The notes under the pieces were generated by a model, which saw only the letters and a program-made list of their open reading frames with translations, ran no database searches and was not told the DNA's origin. The position numbers and the translations under genes are program-made. Source: Dactylosporangium fulvum (GTDB taxonomy: Bacteria; Actinomycetota; Actinomycetes; Mycobacteriales; Micromonosporaceae). From it: a DNA stretch of 64,000 nucleotides. Shown piece by piece: positions 17,219 to 25,175 of this stretch. The DNA lies in the NCBI RefSeq assembly GCF_025137375.1, contig NZ_CP073720.1, positions 7,650,501-7,714,500 on the forward strand, written 5' to 3'. The stretch's first letter is position 1, and every line of letters begins with the position of its first letter.

Positions 17219-18355
17219 CTAGGGTTTGCCCACGAGCATCTCGCGGCGCTGTTCCGCGGCGGCGGCCAGGCCGCCCCGCCGGTTGCGCACCACCGACGAG
17301 ATGAAGGCCGCGGCGATGAAGGCGACACCGACCAGACCGGTGATGATCTCGGGCACCTCGTGGCCGATGCCGACCAGCAGGATGACCCCCAGCGCGCCGA
17401 TCGCCCAGTGGGCGCCGTGTTCCAGGTACACGTATTCCTGCAGGGTGCCCTTGCGGATCAGGAACACCGTCAAGGACCGGATGTACATCGCTCCGACGCC
17501 GAGGCCGGCGGCGATGACGAAGATATTCTGGCTGATCGCGAACGCGCCGATGACACCGTCGAAGGAGAACGACGCGTCGAGCACCTCGAGGTAGAGGAAC
17601 AGGAAGAACGCGGCCCTGCCCGCCACCTGGGTGACGCTGTTGCCGCTGGACAGCGACACATCGACGCCGGCGGCGTCGCCGTGGATGCCGGCCGGCTCAT
17701 CGCCGCCGCCTTCTTTCTCGAACAGTTCGCCTAGGGCATTGACCAGCACGTAGGTGCTGATACCGAGGACACCGGCGACCATCACGGTGCCGGCGTCGTC
17801 GGTCAGGGTCGTCGCCGCGATGACGAGCGCACCCAGCGCGATGACCACGGACACCTGGTCGAGCCGGCCGATGCGGCCCAGCGGCCGTTCCAGCCACTTC
17901 AGCCACCGGACCGGCCGGTCCTCCAGGACGAACCCGAGGAACAGCGTCAGCAGGAACATCCCGCCAAACGCGGCGATGCTGGGGTGCGCCTGGTGCAGCA
18001 GGTAGGCATAGGTGCCCGGTTCGTCCTGCTCGCCGCCCTTCAAGGCCAGCCGGATGACCTCGACCGGGCCTATCTGCGCAGTGATGCCGACCAACACCAG
18101 CGGGAACACCAGCCGCATCCCGAACACCGCGATGAGAATGCCCACGGTCAGGAACAGCCGCTGCCAGTAGGGGCTCATCCGGCCCAGCACCGTGGCGTTG
18201 ACCACGGCGTTGTCGAACGACAAGGACACTTCCAGCACACACAGGACAGCGACGATCACAAATACTTCAGGACCGCCGAGCACCAACGAGGCGGCGAGCG
18301 CAAGCACGGTTACGGACAGCGCCCAGCCGAACGTCCTGAAGAATGTCGGATTCAC
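17219..18355 (-). CDS. DUF475/TerC-type integral membrane protein
   Basis: 378-residue polytopic membrane protein of the DUF475 group in the TerC superfamily. Paired acidic motifs in membrane segments are typical: EVSLSFDNAVVNATVLG near residue 50 and EVLDASFSFDGVIGAF near 250. The family is thought to move or sense metal ions and to anchor TerD proteins at the membrane. GTG 18355 is chosen because it gives the family start NPTFFRTFGWALSV and lies five bases behind the TerD stop. About 29 further upstream residues would only read the TerD gene in another frame. It is the only membrane component of the island. Confidence 0.88.
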   Translation of the reverse strand: MNPTFFRTFGWALSVTVLALAASLVLGGPEVFVIVAVLCVLEVSLSFDNAVVNATVLGRMSPYWQRLFLTVGILIAVFGMRLVFPLVLVGITAQIGPVEVIRLALKGGEQDEPGTYAYLLHQAHPSIAAFGGMFLLTLFLGFVLEDRPVRWLKWLERPLGRIGRLDQVSVVIALGALVIAATTLTDDAGTVMVAGVLGISTYVLVNALGELFEKEGGGDEPAGIHGDAAGVDVSLSSGNSVTQVAGRAAFFLFLYLEVLDASFSFDGVIGAFAISQNIFVIAAGLGVGAMYIRSLTVFLIRKGTLQEYVYLEHGAHWAIGALGVILLVGIGHEVPEIITGLVGVAFIAAAFISSVVRNRRGGLAAAAEQRREMLVGKP

Positions 18356-18360
18356 GATGC

Positions 18361-18945
18361 TCAGGCGACGTTGACGCCGTAGTCGGTGGCGATGCCGCGC
18401 AGCCCGGACGCGTAGCCCTGGCCAACCGCTCGGAACTTCCACTCGCCGCTGTTCCGGTAGAGCTCGCCGAAGATCATCGCGGTCTCGGTGGACGCGTCCT
18501 CGCTCAGGTCGTAACGGGCGAGCTCGGCACCGCCGGCCTGGTTGACCACCCGGATGAACGCGTTGCGCACCTGGCCGAACGACTGCCCACGCTGCTCCGC
18601 GTCGTAGATCGAGACAGAGAAGACAATCTTGTCCACCTCGGCCGGAAGGCCCGAAAGCTGGACATTGATCTGCTCGTCGTCGCCGTCGCCCTCGCCGGTC
18701 ACGTTGTCGCCGGTGTGCTCGACCGCGCCGTCCGGGCTCTTGAGGTTGCCGAAGAACACGAAGTGCTTGTCGGAAAGCACCCGGCCGTCGGCGCCGGCGA
18801 CGATGGCCGACGCGTCGAGGTCGAACTCGACGCCGGTCGTGGTCCGGGCGTCCCAGCCCAGACCCACCGTGACGGCCGTGAGCCCGGCCGGACCGGCCTG
18901 CTTGGTGAGCGAGACGTTGCCACCCTTGCTCAGACTTACGCCCAT
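18361..18945 (-). CDS. terD: TerD family protein, first gene of the minus-strand Ter operon
   Basis: 194-residue canonical TerD: MGVSLSKGGNVSLTKQAG, FDLDASAIVAG, HTGDNVTGEGDGDDEQI and the C-terminal FRAVGQGYASGLRGIATDYGV, with all calcium-ligand motifs present. ATG 18945 has GGAG at good spacing. A start 75 bases further up would add residues foreign to the family. It is paralogous to the divergent TerD at 19130 and leads an operon of about 13.6 kb. Confidence 0.92.
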   Translation of the reverse strand: MGVSLSKGGNVSLTKQAGPAGLTAVTVGLGWDARTTTGVEFDLDASAIVAGADGRVLSDKHFVFFGNLKSPDGAVEHTGDNVTGEGDGDDEQINVQLSGLPAEVDKIVFSVSIYDAEQRGQSFGQVRNAFIRVVNQAGGAELARYDLSEDASTETAMIFGELYRNSGEWKFRAVGQGYASGLRGIATDYGVNVA

Positions 18946-19129
18946 TACCAGATCTCCACTCTTATCCATGACTCTGTTCGTGCTTGTCTGCCGTTGGGCC
19001 ACGACAGTAACGGCTGTCATGCCGCAAGACGGGAATTTCAGCCGTTTGGGTATGCACTCTGACCAAATGGTTCGTTAGGCTGCGAACCGTACGCGGGGCT
19101 TCCGGAGATCACAGTACGAGGGGGATGCA
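18946..19129. promoter_or_regulatory. Divergent promoter region of the two Ter operons
   Basis: This 184-base gap separates two terD genes transcribed away from each other and must hold the promoters of both operons. Part of it is less GC-rich (ACTCTTATCCATGACTCTG near 18959; TTTGGGTATGCACTCTGACC near 19044). I see no strong operator palindrome. Confidence 0.6.
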
Positions 19130-19708
19130 ATGTCGGTCAGCCTGACCAAGGGCGGGAATGTGTCGCTCACCAAGCAGGCACCCAACCTGCGGTCGGTGGT
19201 GGTCGGCCTTGGCTGGGACGAACGGGCGACCACAGGCGCCGACTTCGACCTCGACGCGAGTGCACTTATGCTCGGCAGCACCGGCAAGATCCTATCAGAC
19301 CAGCACTTTGTCTTCTTCAACAACCTCAAGAGCCCGGACGGCACGGTCGAGCACACCGGCGACAACCTGACCGGCGGTGGCGACGGCGACGACGAGCAGA
19401 TTCTGGTCAGCCTCGCCACGGTCCCGGAAGAGTGTGCGAAGATCGTCTTCGCGGTCTCGATCTACGACGCGGACCAGCGTGGGCAGTCGTTCGGCCAGGT
19501 GCGCAACGCGTTCATCCGGGTGGTCAACCAGGACGGCGGCGCCGAACTCACTCGTTACGACCTGACCGAGGACGCGTCCACCGAGACCGCGATGATCTTC
19601 GGCGAGCTCTACCGGCACAACAGCGAGTGGAAATTCCGAGCGGTTGGCCAGGGCTACGCGTCCGGACTGCACGGCATCGCCACCGACTTCGGTGTGCGGG
19701 TCGGCTGA
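19130..19708 (+). CDS. terD: TerD family protein, first gene of the plus-strand Ter operon
   Basis: 192-residue canonical TerD with MSVSLTKGGNVSLTKQAP, ADFDLDASALML, HTGDNLTGGGDGDDEQI and WKFRAVGQGYASGLHGIATDFGV. It is much more similar to the divergent TerD at 18361 than to the other paralogues in the island, consistent with a local duplication and inversion. ATG 19130 follows GAGGGGGATGCA. telA starts 17 bases after its stop. Confidence 0.92.
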   Translation: MSVSLTKGGNVSLTKQAPNLRSVVVGLGWDERATTGADFDLDASALMLGSTGKILSDQHFVFFNNLKSPDGTVEHTGDNLTGGGDGDDEQILVSLATVPEECAKIVFAVSIYDADQRGQSFGQVRNAFIRVVNQDGGAELTRYDLTEDASTETAMIFGELYRHNSEWKFRAVGQGYASGLHGIATDFGVRVG

Positions 19709-19725
19709 AAGGAGCTGACCCAGGA

Positions 19726-20907
19726 ATGTCCGAGCTGGATCTGGGCGGCGGCGCCCTCGTGCTGGCCCCGCCCGCGCCGGTTGTGGTCGTCGAGCCACAG
19801 CAGGCCGCGGGCGCGGTACCCGTGCCGACACAGAAGCAACAGGAACTGCGGGCCAAGGCGGCCACCTTCGTCAACGAACTCGCGGCGCTCGACACCAGGT
19901 CGCCGGAGTTCACCAAGAAGGTCGAGTCGATCACCACGATGGGCGATCGGGACATGCGCACCGCCGCCCAGATGTCCAACCGGATGCTCGAACGACCCGC
20001 TGCCGCGATGGGCCGGGGCGCCAAACGCGACGACGCACAGACCCGCGTCTCGAACACGCTGATCGATCTGCGCCACACGATCACCGAGCTCGACCCGAGC
20101 CGGTCGGACCTGACCGGCGTGAAGAAGCTGCTGAAGTGGCTGCCCGGCGGCGACAAGATCGACCGCTACTTCGCTAAGTACCAGTCCGCGCAGTCCCACC
20201 TCAACGCCATCATCAAGGCCTTGGACGCCGGGCAGAACGACCTGCGCAAGGACAATGCGGCGATCGAGAACGAGAAGGCCAACATGTGGGCCACGATGGG
20301 GCGGCTCGGTGAGTACAACGAGCTCGCCGCCGCCCTGGACCAGGCCGTGGAGGAGAAGGTCGCGGCACTGGAGGCAGCGGGCAACGACGAGGACGCCGCC
20401 ACGCTGCGCGCCGACGTGCTGTTCCCCATCCGGCAGCGCCGGCAGGACATCATGACCCAGATGGCGGTCAACGTGCAGGGCTACATGGCCCTCGACCTCA
20501 TCCGCAGGAACAACCTGGAGCTGATCCGGGGCGTCGACCGGGCGCAGACCACCACGATCGCGGCGCTGCGGATCGCGGTCATGGTCTCGCAGGCGCTCGC
20601 CCGTCAGAAAATCGTTCTCGATCAGATCACCGCACTCAGCACCACGACGTCGAACCTCATCGAGGCAACCGCGCAGCAGTTGCGGATGCAGGGCGCGGCC
20701 ATCAACGAGCAGGCAGCGACGTCCACGATCGACCTCGCCCGGCTGCAGGCCGCCTTCGACAACGTCTTCGCTACGATGGACGCGGTCGACACGTTCCGGG
20801 CCCAGGCGGTGGAGTCCATGGCGCAGACTGTCCAGGCGATCGAGGGGCAAATCGAGCGGGCGAAGCCCTACCTTGAACGCGTCCGGCGGAACGAGCAAAG
20901 CGGCTGA
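19726..20907 (+). CDS. telA: Toxic anion resistance protein TelA
   Basis: 393-residue TelA/KlaA-family protein, mostly alpha-helical and predicted to form coiled coils. Family blocks: AKAATFVNELAALDTRSPEF, KKLLKWLPGGDKIDRYFAKY, DVLFPIRQRRQDIMTQMAVN and IAVMVSQALARQKIVLDQI. ATG 19726 has a nearby GGAG and gives the expected short N-terminus. TelA is linked to tellurite resistance and membrane-stress phenotypes. Here it lies between TerD genes, as in many actinobacteria. Confidence 0.92.
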   Translation: MSELDLGGGALVLAPPAPVVVVEPQQAAGAVPVPTQKQQELRAKAATFVNELAALDTRSPEFTKKVESITTMGDRDMRTAAQMSNRMLERPAAAMGRGAKRDDAQTRVSNTLIDLRHTITELDPSRSDLTGVKKLLKWLPGGDKIDRYFAKYQSAQSHLNAIIKALDAGQNDLRKDNAAIENEKANMWATMGRLGEYNELAAALDQAVEEKVAALEAAGNDEDAATLRADVLFPIRQRRQDIMTQMAVNVQGYMALDLIRRNNLELIRGVDRAQTTTIAALRIAVMVSQALARQKIVLDQITALSTTTSNLIEATAQQLRMQGAAINEQAATSTIDLARLQAAFDNVFATMDAVDTFRAQAVESMAQTVQAIEGQIERAKPYLERVRRNEQSG

Positions 20908-20914
20908 CTGCTCC

Positions 20915-21394
20915 GTGCGATGGTTCAGGCGTGAGTCCGATGCCGGGTCTCCGGCGCGCATTCCGGACGGCCCCGACCCCGAGGACGATCCGGTGGCGAT
21001 GCTGCGCCGGCTGACGGATGCCGAGCGCTTCATCAACCGCAACGCGGGCCGGCTGCCCGGTCGTGCGGTCACTCGCGCCCGCTGGCTCACCGATACGCTG
21101 CGGGAAATCGTCGGCACCGCACAGATCCGGCCACTGGACGTGCAGGCCGTCGTGCTCGTCCGCGGCACCCTGGAGGATTATCTGCCCACGACGTTGCACA
21201 CCTATCTGGCGCTGGACGACGCCGCGCGGCAACGCCCGCAGCCGACCGAGGCCCTGCTGGAGCAACTCGAGATCCTCCAGCAGTCGGTGTCGGACGTGCT
21301 GGTCGCCGTGCGCAGCCAGGATGCCGATGCGCTGCTGATCCAGGGGAACTTCCTGCGAACCAAGTTCTCCGGCTCCGACCTGGACCTGCCATGA
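20915..21394 (+). CDS. Small helical protein of the Ter/TelA operon
   Basis: 159-residue protein I cannot name. It is rich in Arg, Asp and Leu, with helices such as DDPVAMLRRLTDAERFINR and PTEALLEQLEILQQSVSDVLVAV, and no membrane segment or Cys pair. GTG 20915 lies seven bases after the telA stop and is preferred over an earlier in-frame ATG at 20873 that overlaps telA. The ribosome binding site is weak either way. Its stop overlaps the next start as ATGA. The position after telA suggests a TelA partner. Confidence 0.7.
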   Translation: MRWFRRESDAGSPARIPDGPDPEDDPVAMLRRLTDAERFINRNAGRLPGRAVTRARWLTDTLREIVGTAQIRPLDVQAVVLVRGTLEDYLPTTLHTYLALDDAARQRPQPTEALLEQLEILQQSVSDVLVAVRSQDADALLIQGNFLRTKFSGSDLDLP

Positions 21395-21954
21395 CGCCGA
21401 TGAGGCGGGGCGCCAACGTCGGGCTGACCCGGGAGATTCCCGGGCTGCGCGGCGTGGTGATCGGCGTGCGGTTCGTCGCCGGCGCCGAGCGCACGCTCGC
21501 CGACAACCTCGTCGTGGCGGCCATCCTGTGCGACGCCACGACGAAGGCATTGTCCGACCGGCATTTCGTCTTCTTCAACCAGCTCACCTCGTCGGACCTG
21601 TCGGTGCGGCAGTTGGAGCAGGTCCTCGGCGCCGACAGCGAGCAGATCGAAGTCGACCTGGATCGGGTGCCGCCCGAGGTGTCCCGGATCGTCGTGGTCC
21701 TCTACATCAACGAAGGCGCCGTCCAACGCCGGTCGCTGGGTCAGTTGCGCTCCTGCTCGGTCCGCGTGCTCAATCTCGACGACAACGTCGAACTGGTCCG
21801 GTCGGAGGATCTCGCGGCCGGGCTGACCCAGGAGACCGGCCTGGCGCTCGGCGAGTTGTACCGGCACAACCGCGAATGGAAGTTCAAGGTGCTCGGCGAC
21901 GCGTACGCCGGCGGCATCGCCCAGATCGCCGCGGACTACGGCGTTCCGCTGTGA
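21391..21954 (+). CDS. Diverged TerD-family protein
   Basis: 187-residue TerD homologue that keeps the fold (RHFVFFNQLTSSDLS, LGQLRSCSVRVLN, GELYRHNREWKFKVLGDAYAGGIAQIAADYGV). The canonical FDLDASA is replaced by LVVAAIL and the GDGDDEQI loop by LGADSEQI, so most calcium ligands are gone. It overlaps its neighbours as ATGA at the start and GTGA at the end. It may be a structural subunit that binds the canonical TerD proteins rather than a calcium sensor. Confidence 0.85.
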   Translation: MTPMRRGANVGLTREIPGLRGVVIGVRFVAGAERTLADNLVVAAILCDATTKALSDRHFVFFNQLTSSDLSVRQLEQVLGADSEQIEVDLDRVPPEVSRIVVVLYINEGAVQRRSLGQLRSCSVRVLNLDDNVELVRSEDLAAGLTQETGLALGELYRHNREWKFKVLGDAYAGGIAQIAADYGVPL

Positions 21955-22832
21955 GCGGGCCCGCAGACCGTCCACTCAGGACCGATCTGCCGTGGCTGCG
22001 GCACCGTCGCCGCCCGGCGGCCGAGGTGACGGCGGACGAGGCGACCGCGGTGTCCGCGGTCCGCGACTTCTTCGCCGGTCGTCGGCCACCGCGCCCGCCC
22101 ACCGCCCCGGACCCGCCACCACCCGTGCCGAGCCGGTCACCGTCCACGTCACTGGACCTGTCCGCACCCGAGCCGAGCCGGTCACCGTCCACGTCACTGG
22201 ACCTGTCCGCACCCGAGCCGGAGCCGGTCTTCCCCTCGGAGCCGCATCCGGTTCCGGCGCGGCGGCCTACTGCCGCGTTCACCCCGCGCCGGACCGACCC
22301 GTCGGCGCCGACCATGCTGACCCCGCAGCAGCCGACCGTCATGCTGACCCGACTGCAGTCCGGGATCGGCGCACTCACCTTCGAGGCGGCTTGGCCCGCA
22401 GCGAACCGGTTCTTCCTGGGCTGCGCTTATCAGTTGCGCTCCGGCTACTCCGCGGTGCTGGGCCGGACCGGCCCGGCCGCCACCACCGGTGGCCCGCTGG
22501 TCGTCGCCGACCGCAACGGCCACCAACTGGTGACGCTGGACCTGCTCGCCGCCCGGCACCTCGAACGCCTGCTGCTGTTCGGCACACTCGACGCCGAACC
22601 GCCGCAGTGGGGCGGCACGCTGGTCGTCACCACCGCCGCGCAGGCCCGTATCAAGGCGCCGCTGCCGCCGCCGCGGCCGCACGTCATGGTGCTGCTGTCG
22701 CTGTACAACATCGATGGAGAGTTCGTGCTGCGTGCTGAGATGGACAACGTCCCCGGTCCGCTGCGCAACGCCTGCCTGGCGTTCGGCTACGACCGGATCG
22801 CCTGGCGAGACGCGAACACTCCGGTGTCCTGA
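21951..22832 (+). CDS. Diverged TerA-like protein with repeat-containing Pro/Ser linker
   Basis: 293 residues. The N-terminal 120 are basic and Pro/Ser-rich, with a 15-residue unit (SRSPSTSLDLSAPEP) present twice. The C-terminal 170 match the pattern of the TerA-like protein at 16521: LGCAYQLRSGYSAVLG against LGCLYEYSDGSKGVVQALG, then a VLLSLYNIDGEFVLRAEM region. The acidic loop is lost. GTG 21951 overlaps the preceding stop. It closes the plus-strand Ter operon. Confidence 0.75.
   Translation: MSGPADRPLRTDLPWLRHRRRPAAEVTADEATAVSAVRDFFAGRRPPRPPTAPDPPPPVPSRSPSTSLDLSAPEPSRSPSTSLDLSAPEPEPVFPSEPHPVPARRPTAAFTPRRTDPSAPTMLTPQQPTVMLTRLQSGIGALTFEAAWPAANRFFLGCAYQLRSGYSAVLGRTGPAATTGGPLVVADRNGHQLVTLDLLAARHLERLLLFGTLDAEPPQWGGTLVVTTAAQARIKAPLPPPRPHVMVLLSLYNIDGEFVLRAEMDNVPGPLRNACLAFGYDRIAWRDANTPVS
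22131..22220 (+). repeat. Exact 45-bp tandem duplication inside the TerA-like gene
   Basis: Bases 22131-22175 and 22176-22220 are identical 45-mers. The unit keeps the reading frame and adds 15 residues. No divergence between the copies suggests a recent slip or ongoing length variation. Confidence 0.9.
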
Positions 22833-23414
22833 GCACTGCCGGCAGCGGTCGAAGAACATACGATGGGCCGCGGGGATTGAACGTCGGCCATACGGCGACG
22901 AAGACCTCGCCCTGACCGCGGCGCTGGGGGCGGATCCCGGCGCCATGAGCCCGTCGGCCGGATGGCCGCCATCGCCCGCGGCGACTGGTACTTCACCATC
23001 CACGTCGACGGCGCCCCGCGCCTGTGGGGTTCCAAAACCTCGTCACCGTCGTTGACCTGGACAGATTGCAGCACTGACCCTCATCATCGCGCATCATCTC
23101 GGCGGAGCCGCCCGTTAAGCATCGGTGTTGGAGCTGCTCCTCGGCGCATGCTCCTGACCGCACGCACACCGCCAGAGCATCGAACAGGGCATTGGTTTCG
23201 TTGGCGAGATCGAGAGCTGGTTTGTTTGTCAGATTCGGCTCTGAGTCGCTGGCCTCATGTCTGTGTCTGTGAGTTCGAGAGCTACGCGTTGTGCCGGCGA
23301 CTGGACGACCGTGTGGAGGTCGCGGGACTGTTGGCGCGGCAGGTTGGCATCGGATCGTCTTGGGCTCTGTCCGCGCAGGCTGCGGTCGGGTATGTGGCGC
23401 AGCGCTGGCCACGC
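22833..23414. other. Gap with possible unidentified gene remnants
   Basis: No complete gene. On the plus strand, about 22865-22925 could encode WAAGIERRPYGDEDLALTAA. About 22975-23075 reads like coding sequence with a frame change (GDWYFTIHVDGAPRLWG, then LVTVVDLDRLQH and a stop). On the minus strand, about 23120-23225 reads ALDLANETNALFDALAVCVR. I recognise none of these. Together they suggest decayed genes at the boundary of the Ter island. Confidence 0.3.
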
Positions 23415-24146
23415 CTAGCTTTCGTGCATCATCCACTCGCCGGGCAGCGCGTGCCGCACTGCGGCACGCGCCTCCGGAGTGGCCGCGCGCACCCACAACC
23501 AGAGGCCAGCGTCGTCGCGGAGGATTGCCTCTGGCGCGCTGAACCAGCGCGTCGGTCTGCCGTCGGGCTCCGCCCAAAGTGGGTAGTCCGGCATCGGCAG
23601 TCTTCGGAACGTCTTATCCAAGGATCGCAGCGCTTCGTCGTCGAGCTCGCGGTTGTCAGCGATATCGCCGGACAGCATCCATTCCGACAGCACCATCTCG
23701 ACGCCCGCCAGCGAGACACGGTCCAAGAACGGCCGCCACACCCATTCCGCCGACGGGGCCGACTGCAGCTGGAACACGACGGGCGGATCGGGCTCGGTCA
23801 GCCTTGAGATCGGAATTCCCCACTGCGCCACGGCTTGGTTCTCCACGCGGAACACGAGAACTTGTCCTGTGTCGTCGATGTGCAGCTGTTCTGGAGTAAG
23901 CATGCGGTCTTGGTTGCGGGTGAGGTCATCGCGTCGGCCGATCAACGCGTACACATCGCGCAGCGAAGCCGGTAGCGAGAAACCAAGCCGGGCTTGCGCC
24001 TCGCGCAGCTCGTCGTCGCCGCAGCCGTCACCGGCGATAATCGGACGCGCATAGTGGTTGGCGAAGCGGCGGATGAACCGCCATGCTCCGTCGGTGTCGC
24101 GCACACCGGCGGCGACTTCCTCATACAGGTCGAAGCCGCCGTTCAT
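23415..24146 (-). CDS. SMI1/KNR4 (SUKH) family protein
   Basis: 243-residue SUKH-type protein. The family core is ELREAQARLGFSLPASLRDVYALIGRRDDL, followed by VLVFRVENQAVAQWGIPI and Trp-rich strands. SUKH proteins are often immunity proteins of polymorphic toxin systems, but no toxin gene is adjacent. ATG 24146 (MNGGFDLYEEV) is preferred over an ATG 24 bases upstream. Neither has a strong ribosome binding site. It lies between decayed DNA and a nitrilase fragment, so it may be an orphan or housekeeping member. Confidence 0.75.
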   Translation of the reverse strand: MNGGFDLYEEVAAGVRDTDGAWRFIRRFANHYARPIIAGDGCGDDELREAQARLGFSLPASLRDVYALIGRRDDLTRNQDRMLTPEQLHIDDTGQVLVFRVENQAVAQWGIPISRLTEPDPPVVFQLQSAPSAEWVWRPFLDRVSLAGVEMVLSEWMLSGDIADNRELDDEALRSLDKTFRRLPMPDYPLWAEPDGRPTRWFSAPEAILRDDAGLWLWVRAATPEARAAVRHALPGEWMMHES

Positions 24147-24284
24147 GAGGCCTACGATAGTCCACCGCAAGCTTGGCGCCGTCGGAGGCGATGCCGGTGA
24201 AGGCTTGGGCGGTGGAGTCGTTGCCGTACGGGGAGATCAGCGTGACGCTGCCGTCGGACTTCTTGATCCGGCTGACGGTGCGTC

Positions 24285-24460
24285 CGCCGAAGCTGCTACG
24301 ACGTCGAGTTCCCGGAACTGGTCCGGGCGCACGCGCTGGCCGGGACGCAGCTGCTGGTCGTACCGACCGCGCTGATGGAACCGTGGCAGATCGTTGCCCG
24401 CACACTCGTGCCGGCCCGCGCCTTCGAGAGCCAACTGTACGTCGCCTACCGGACCTTTAC
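24285..24460 (+). pseudogene. Fragment of a carbon-nitrogen hydrolase (nitrilase superfamily)
   Basis: From 24294 the plus strand reads CYDVEFPELVRAHALAGTQL, the catalytic-cysteine block of the nitrilase superfamily, then VVPTALMEPWQIVARTLVPA and RAFESQLYVAYR. The N-terminal two thirds, with the catalytic Glu and Lys, are absent, and the frame then runs opposite the TetR gene without further similarity. The fragment ends at about 24455, next to the tetR 3' end. Confidence 0.7.
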
Positions 24461-25107
24461 GACGCGTCCGGCCCCGGCGTGGCGGGGGGCGCGGCGACCA
24501 GCGAGTCCAGGTGACGGCGGACCACCGCCTGCTGCAGCTCCGGCGGGAACCGATGGGGGAACAGGGTGGCCTGCATGCCGAGGCCGTCCAGCAGCGACCG
24601 CAACCGGACGCTTTCCAGCTCCACATCCAGATCAGCAGGCAGGCCGCCGGCCTGCTGAGCGCCTTGCAGGGTCCGCAGCACCAGCCCGTGCAGGGCCTGC
24701 TGGATCTCGTCGGCGTGGCGGAGCAGCGGCGGATGGGTCCGGGCCGCCACCACGAACTCGAGCCAGAGCACCAGCTCGTCGCGGCGCACCGCGTCCAGCG
24801 GCAGGAACTCGGCGAGCAGGTCCTCAGTGCGCCGGCGCCGATCACCGCGGCCGCTGCCGGTCTCCCCCAGCAGCCAGTCGGCGTGCGTCCAGACCCGCTC
24901 ACCGACTCGCCGGCCGAGCTCCTGCAATGCGAAGATCATCAGCTCGTCGTGGTCGGTGAAGTAATGCCGGATCGATCCGATCGCCAGGCCGGCCTCCTCG
25001 GCGACATTGCGCAGCGAGGCCGCCTCCAGGCCCTCACGGGCGACCACGACGTGGACGGCGTCGGCCACCGCACGCCGGCGTTCCAACGGATCAACGATCT
25101 TCGGCAT
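24457..25107 (-). CDS. TetR-family transcriptional regulator
   Basis: 216 residues. The N-terminal helix-turn-helix (residues 5-50) is ADAVHVVVAREGLEAASLRNVAEEAGLAIGSIRHYFTDHDELM, a textbook TetR domain. The C-terminal ligand-binding helices include LWLEFVVAARTHPPLLRHAD. ATG 25107 is chosen for the short leader MPKIVDPLERRRAV. It diverges from a small membrane-protein gene, with direct repeats between them, so it probably controls that gene and itself. Confidence 0.92.
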   Translation of the reverse strand: MPKIVDPLERRRAVADAVHVVVAREGLEAASLRNVAEEAGLAIGSIRHYFTDHDELMIFALQELGRRVGERVWTHADWLLGETGSGRGDRRRRTEDLLAEFLPLDAVRRDELVLWLEFVVAARTHPPLLRHADEIQQALHGLVLRTLQGAQQAGGLPADLDVELESVRLRSLLDGLGMQATLFPHRFPPELQQAVVRRHLDSLVAAPPATPGPDAS

Positions 25108-25117
25108 GCTGCTTTTA

Positions 25118-25156
25118 TAGCACAACCATGCCATGATAAATTAGCACGGCAATGCC
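25118..25156. promoter_or_regulatory. Direct repeats in the tetR/membrane-protein intergenic region
   Basis: TAGCACAACCATGCC (25118-25132) and TAGCACGGCAATGCC (25142-25156) share TAGCAC and ATGCC at the same spacing, 24 bases apart. They lie between the two divergent start codons, where a TetR operator is expected. TetR sites are usually palindromic, so the direct-repeat form is unusual. Confidence 0.45.
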
Positions 25157-25175
25157 AAATACGGGAGGTGCGGCA

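Noticed and set aside
5281..22832. The Ter island as a phage or plasmid module
   Set aside because: No integrase, attachment repeats, replication or structural phage genes are present. Operon coupling and base composition match the flanks.
22962..23807. A 281-codon plus-strand frame across the SUKH gene
   Set aside because: Most of it is antisense to the SUKH gene. Only its first third might be a remnant of something else.
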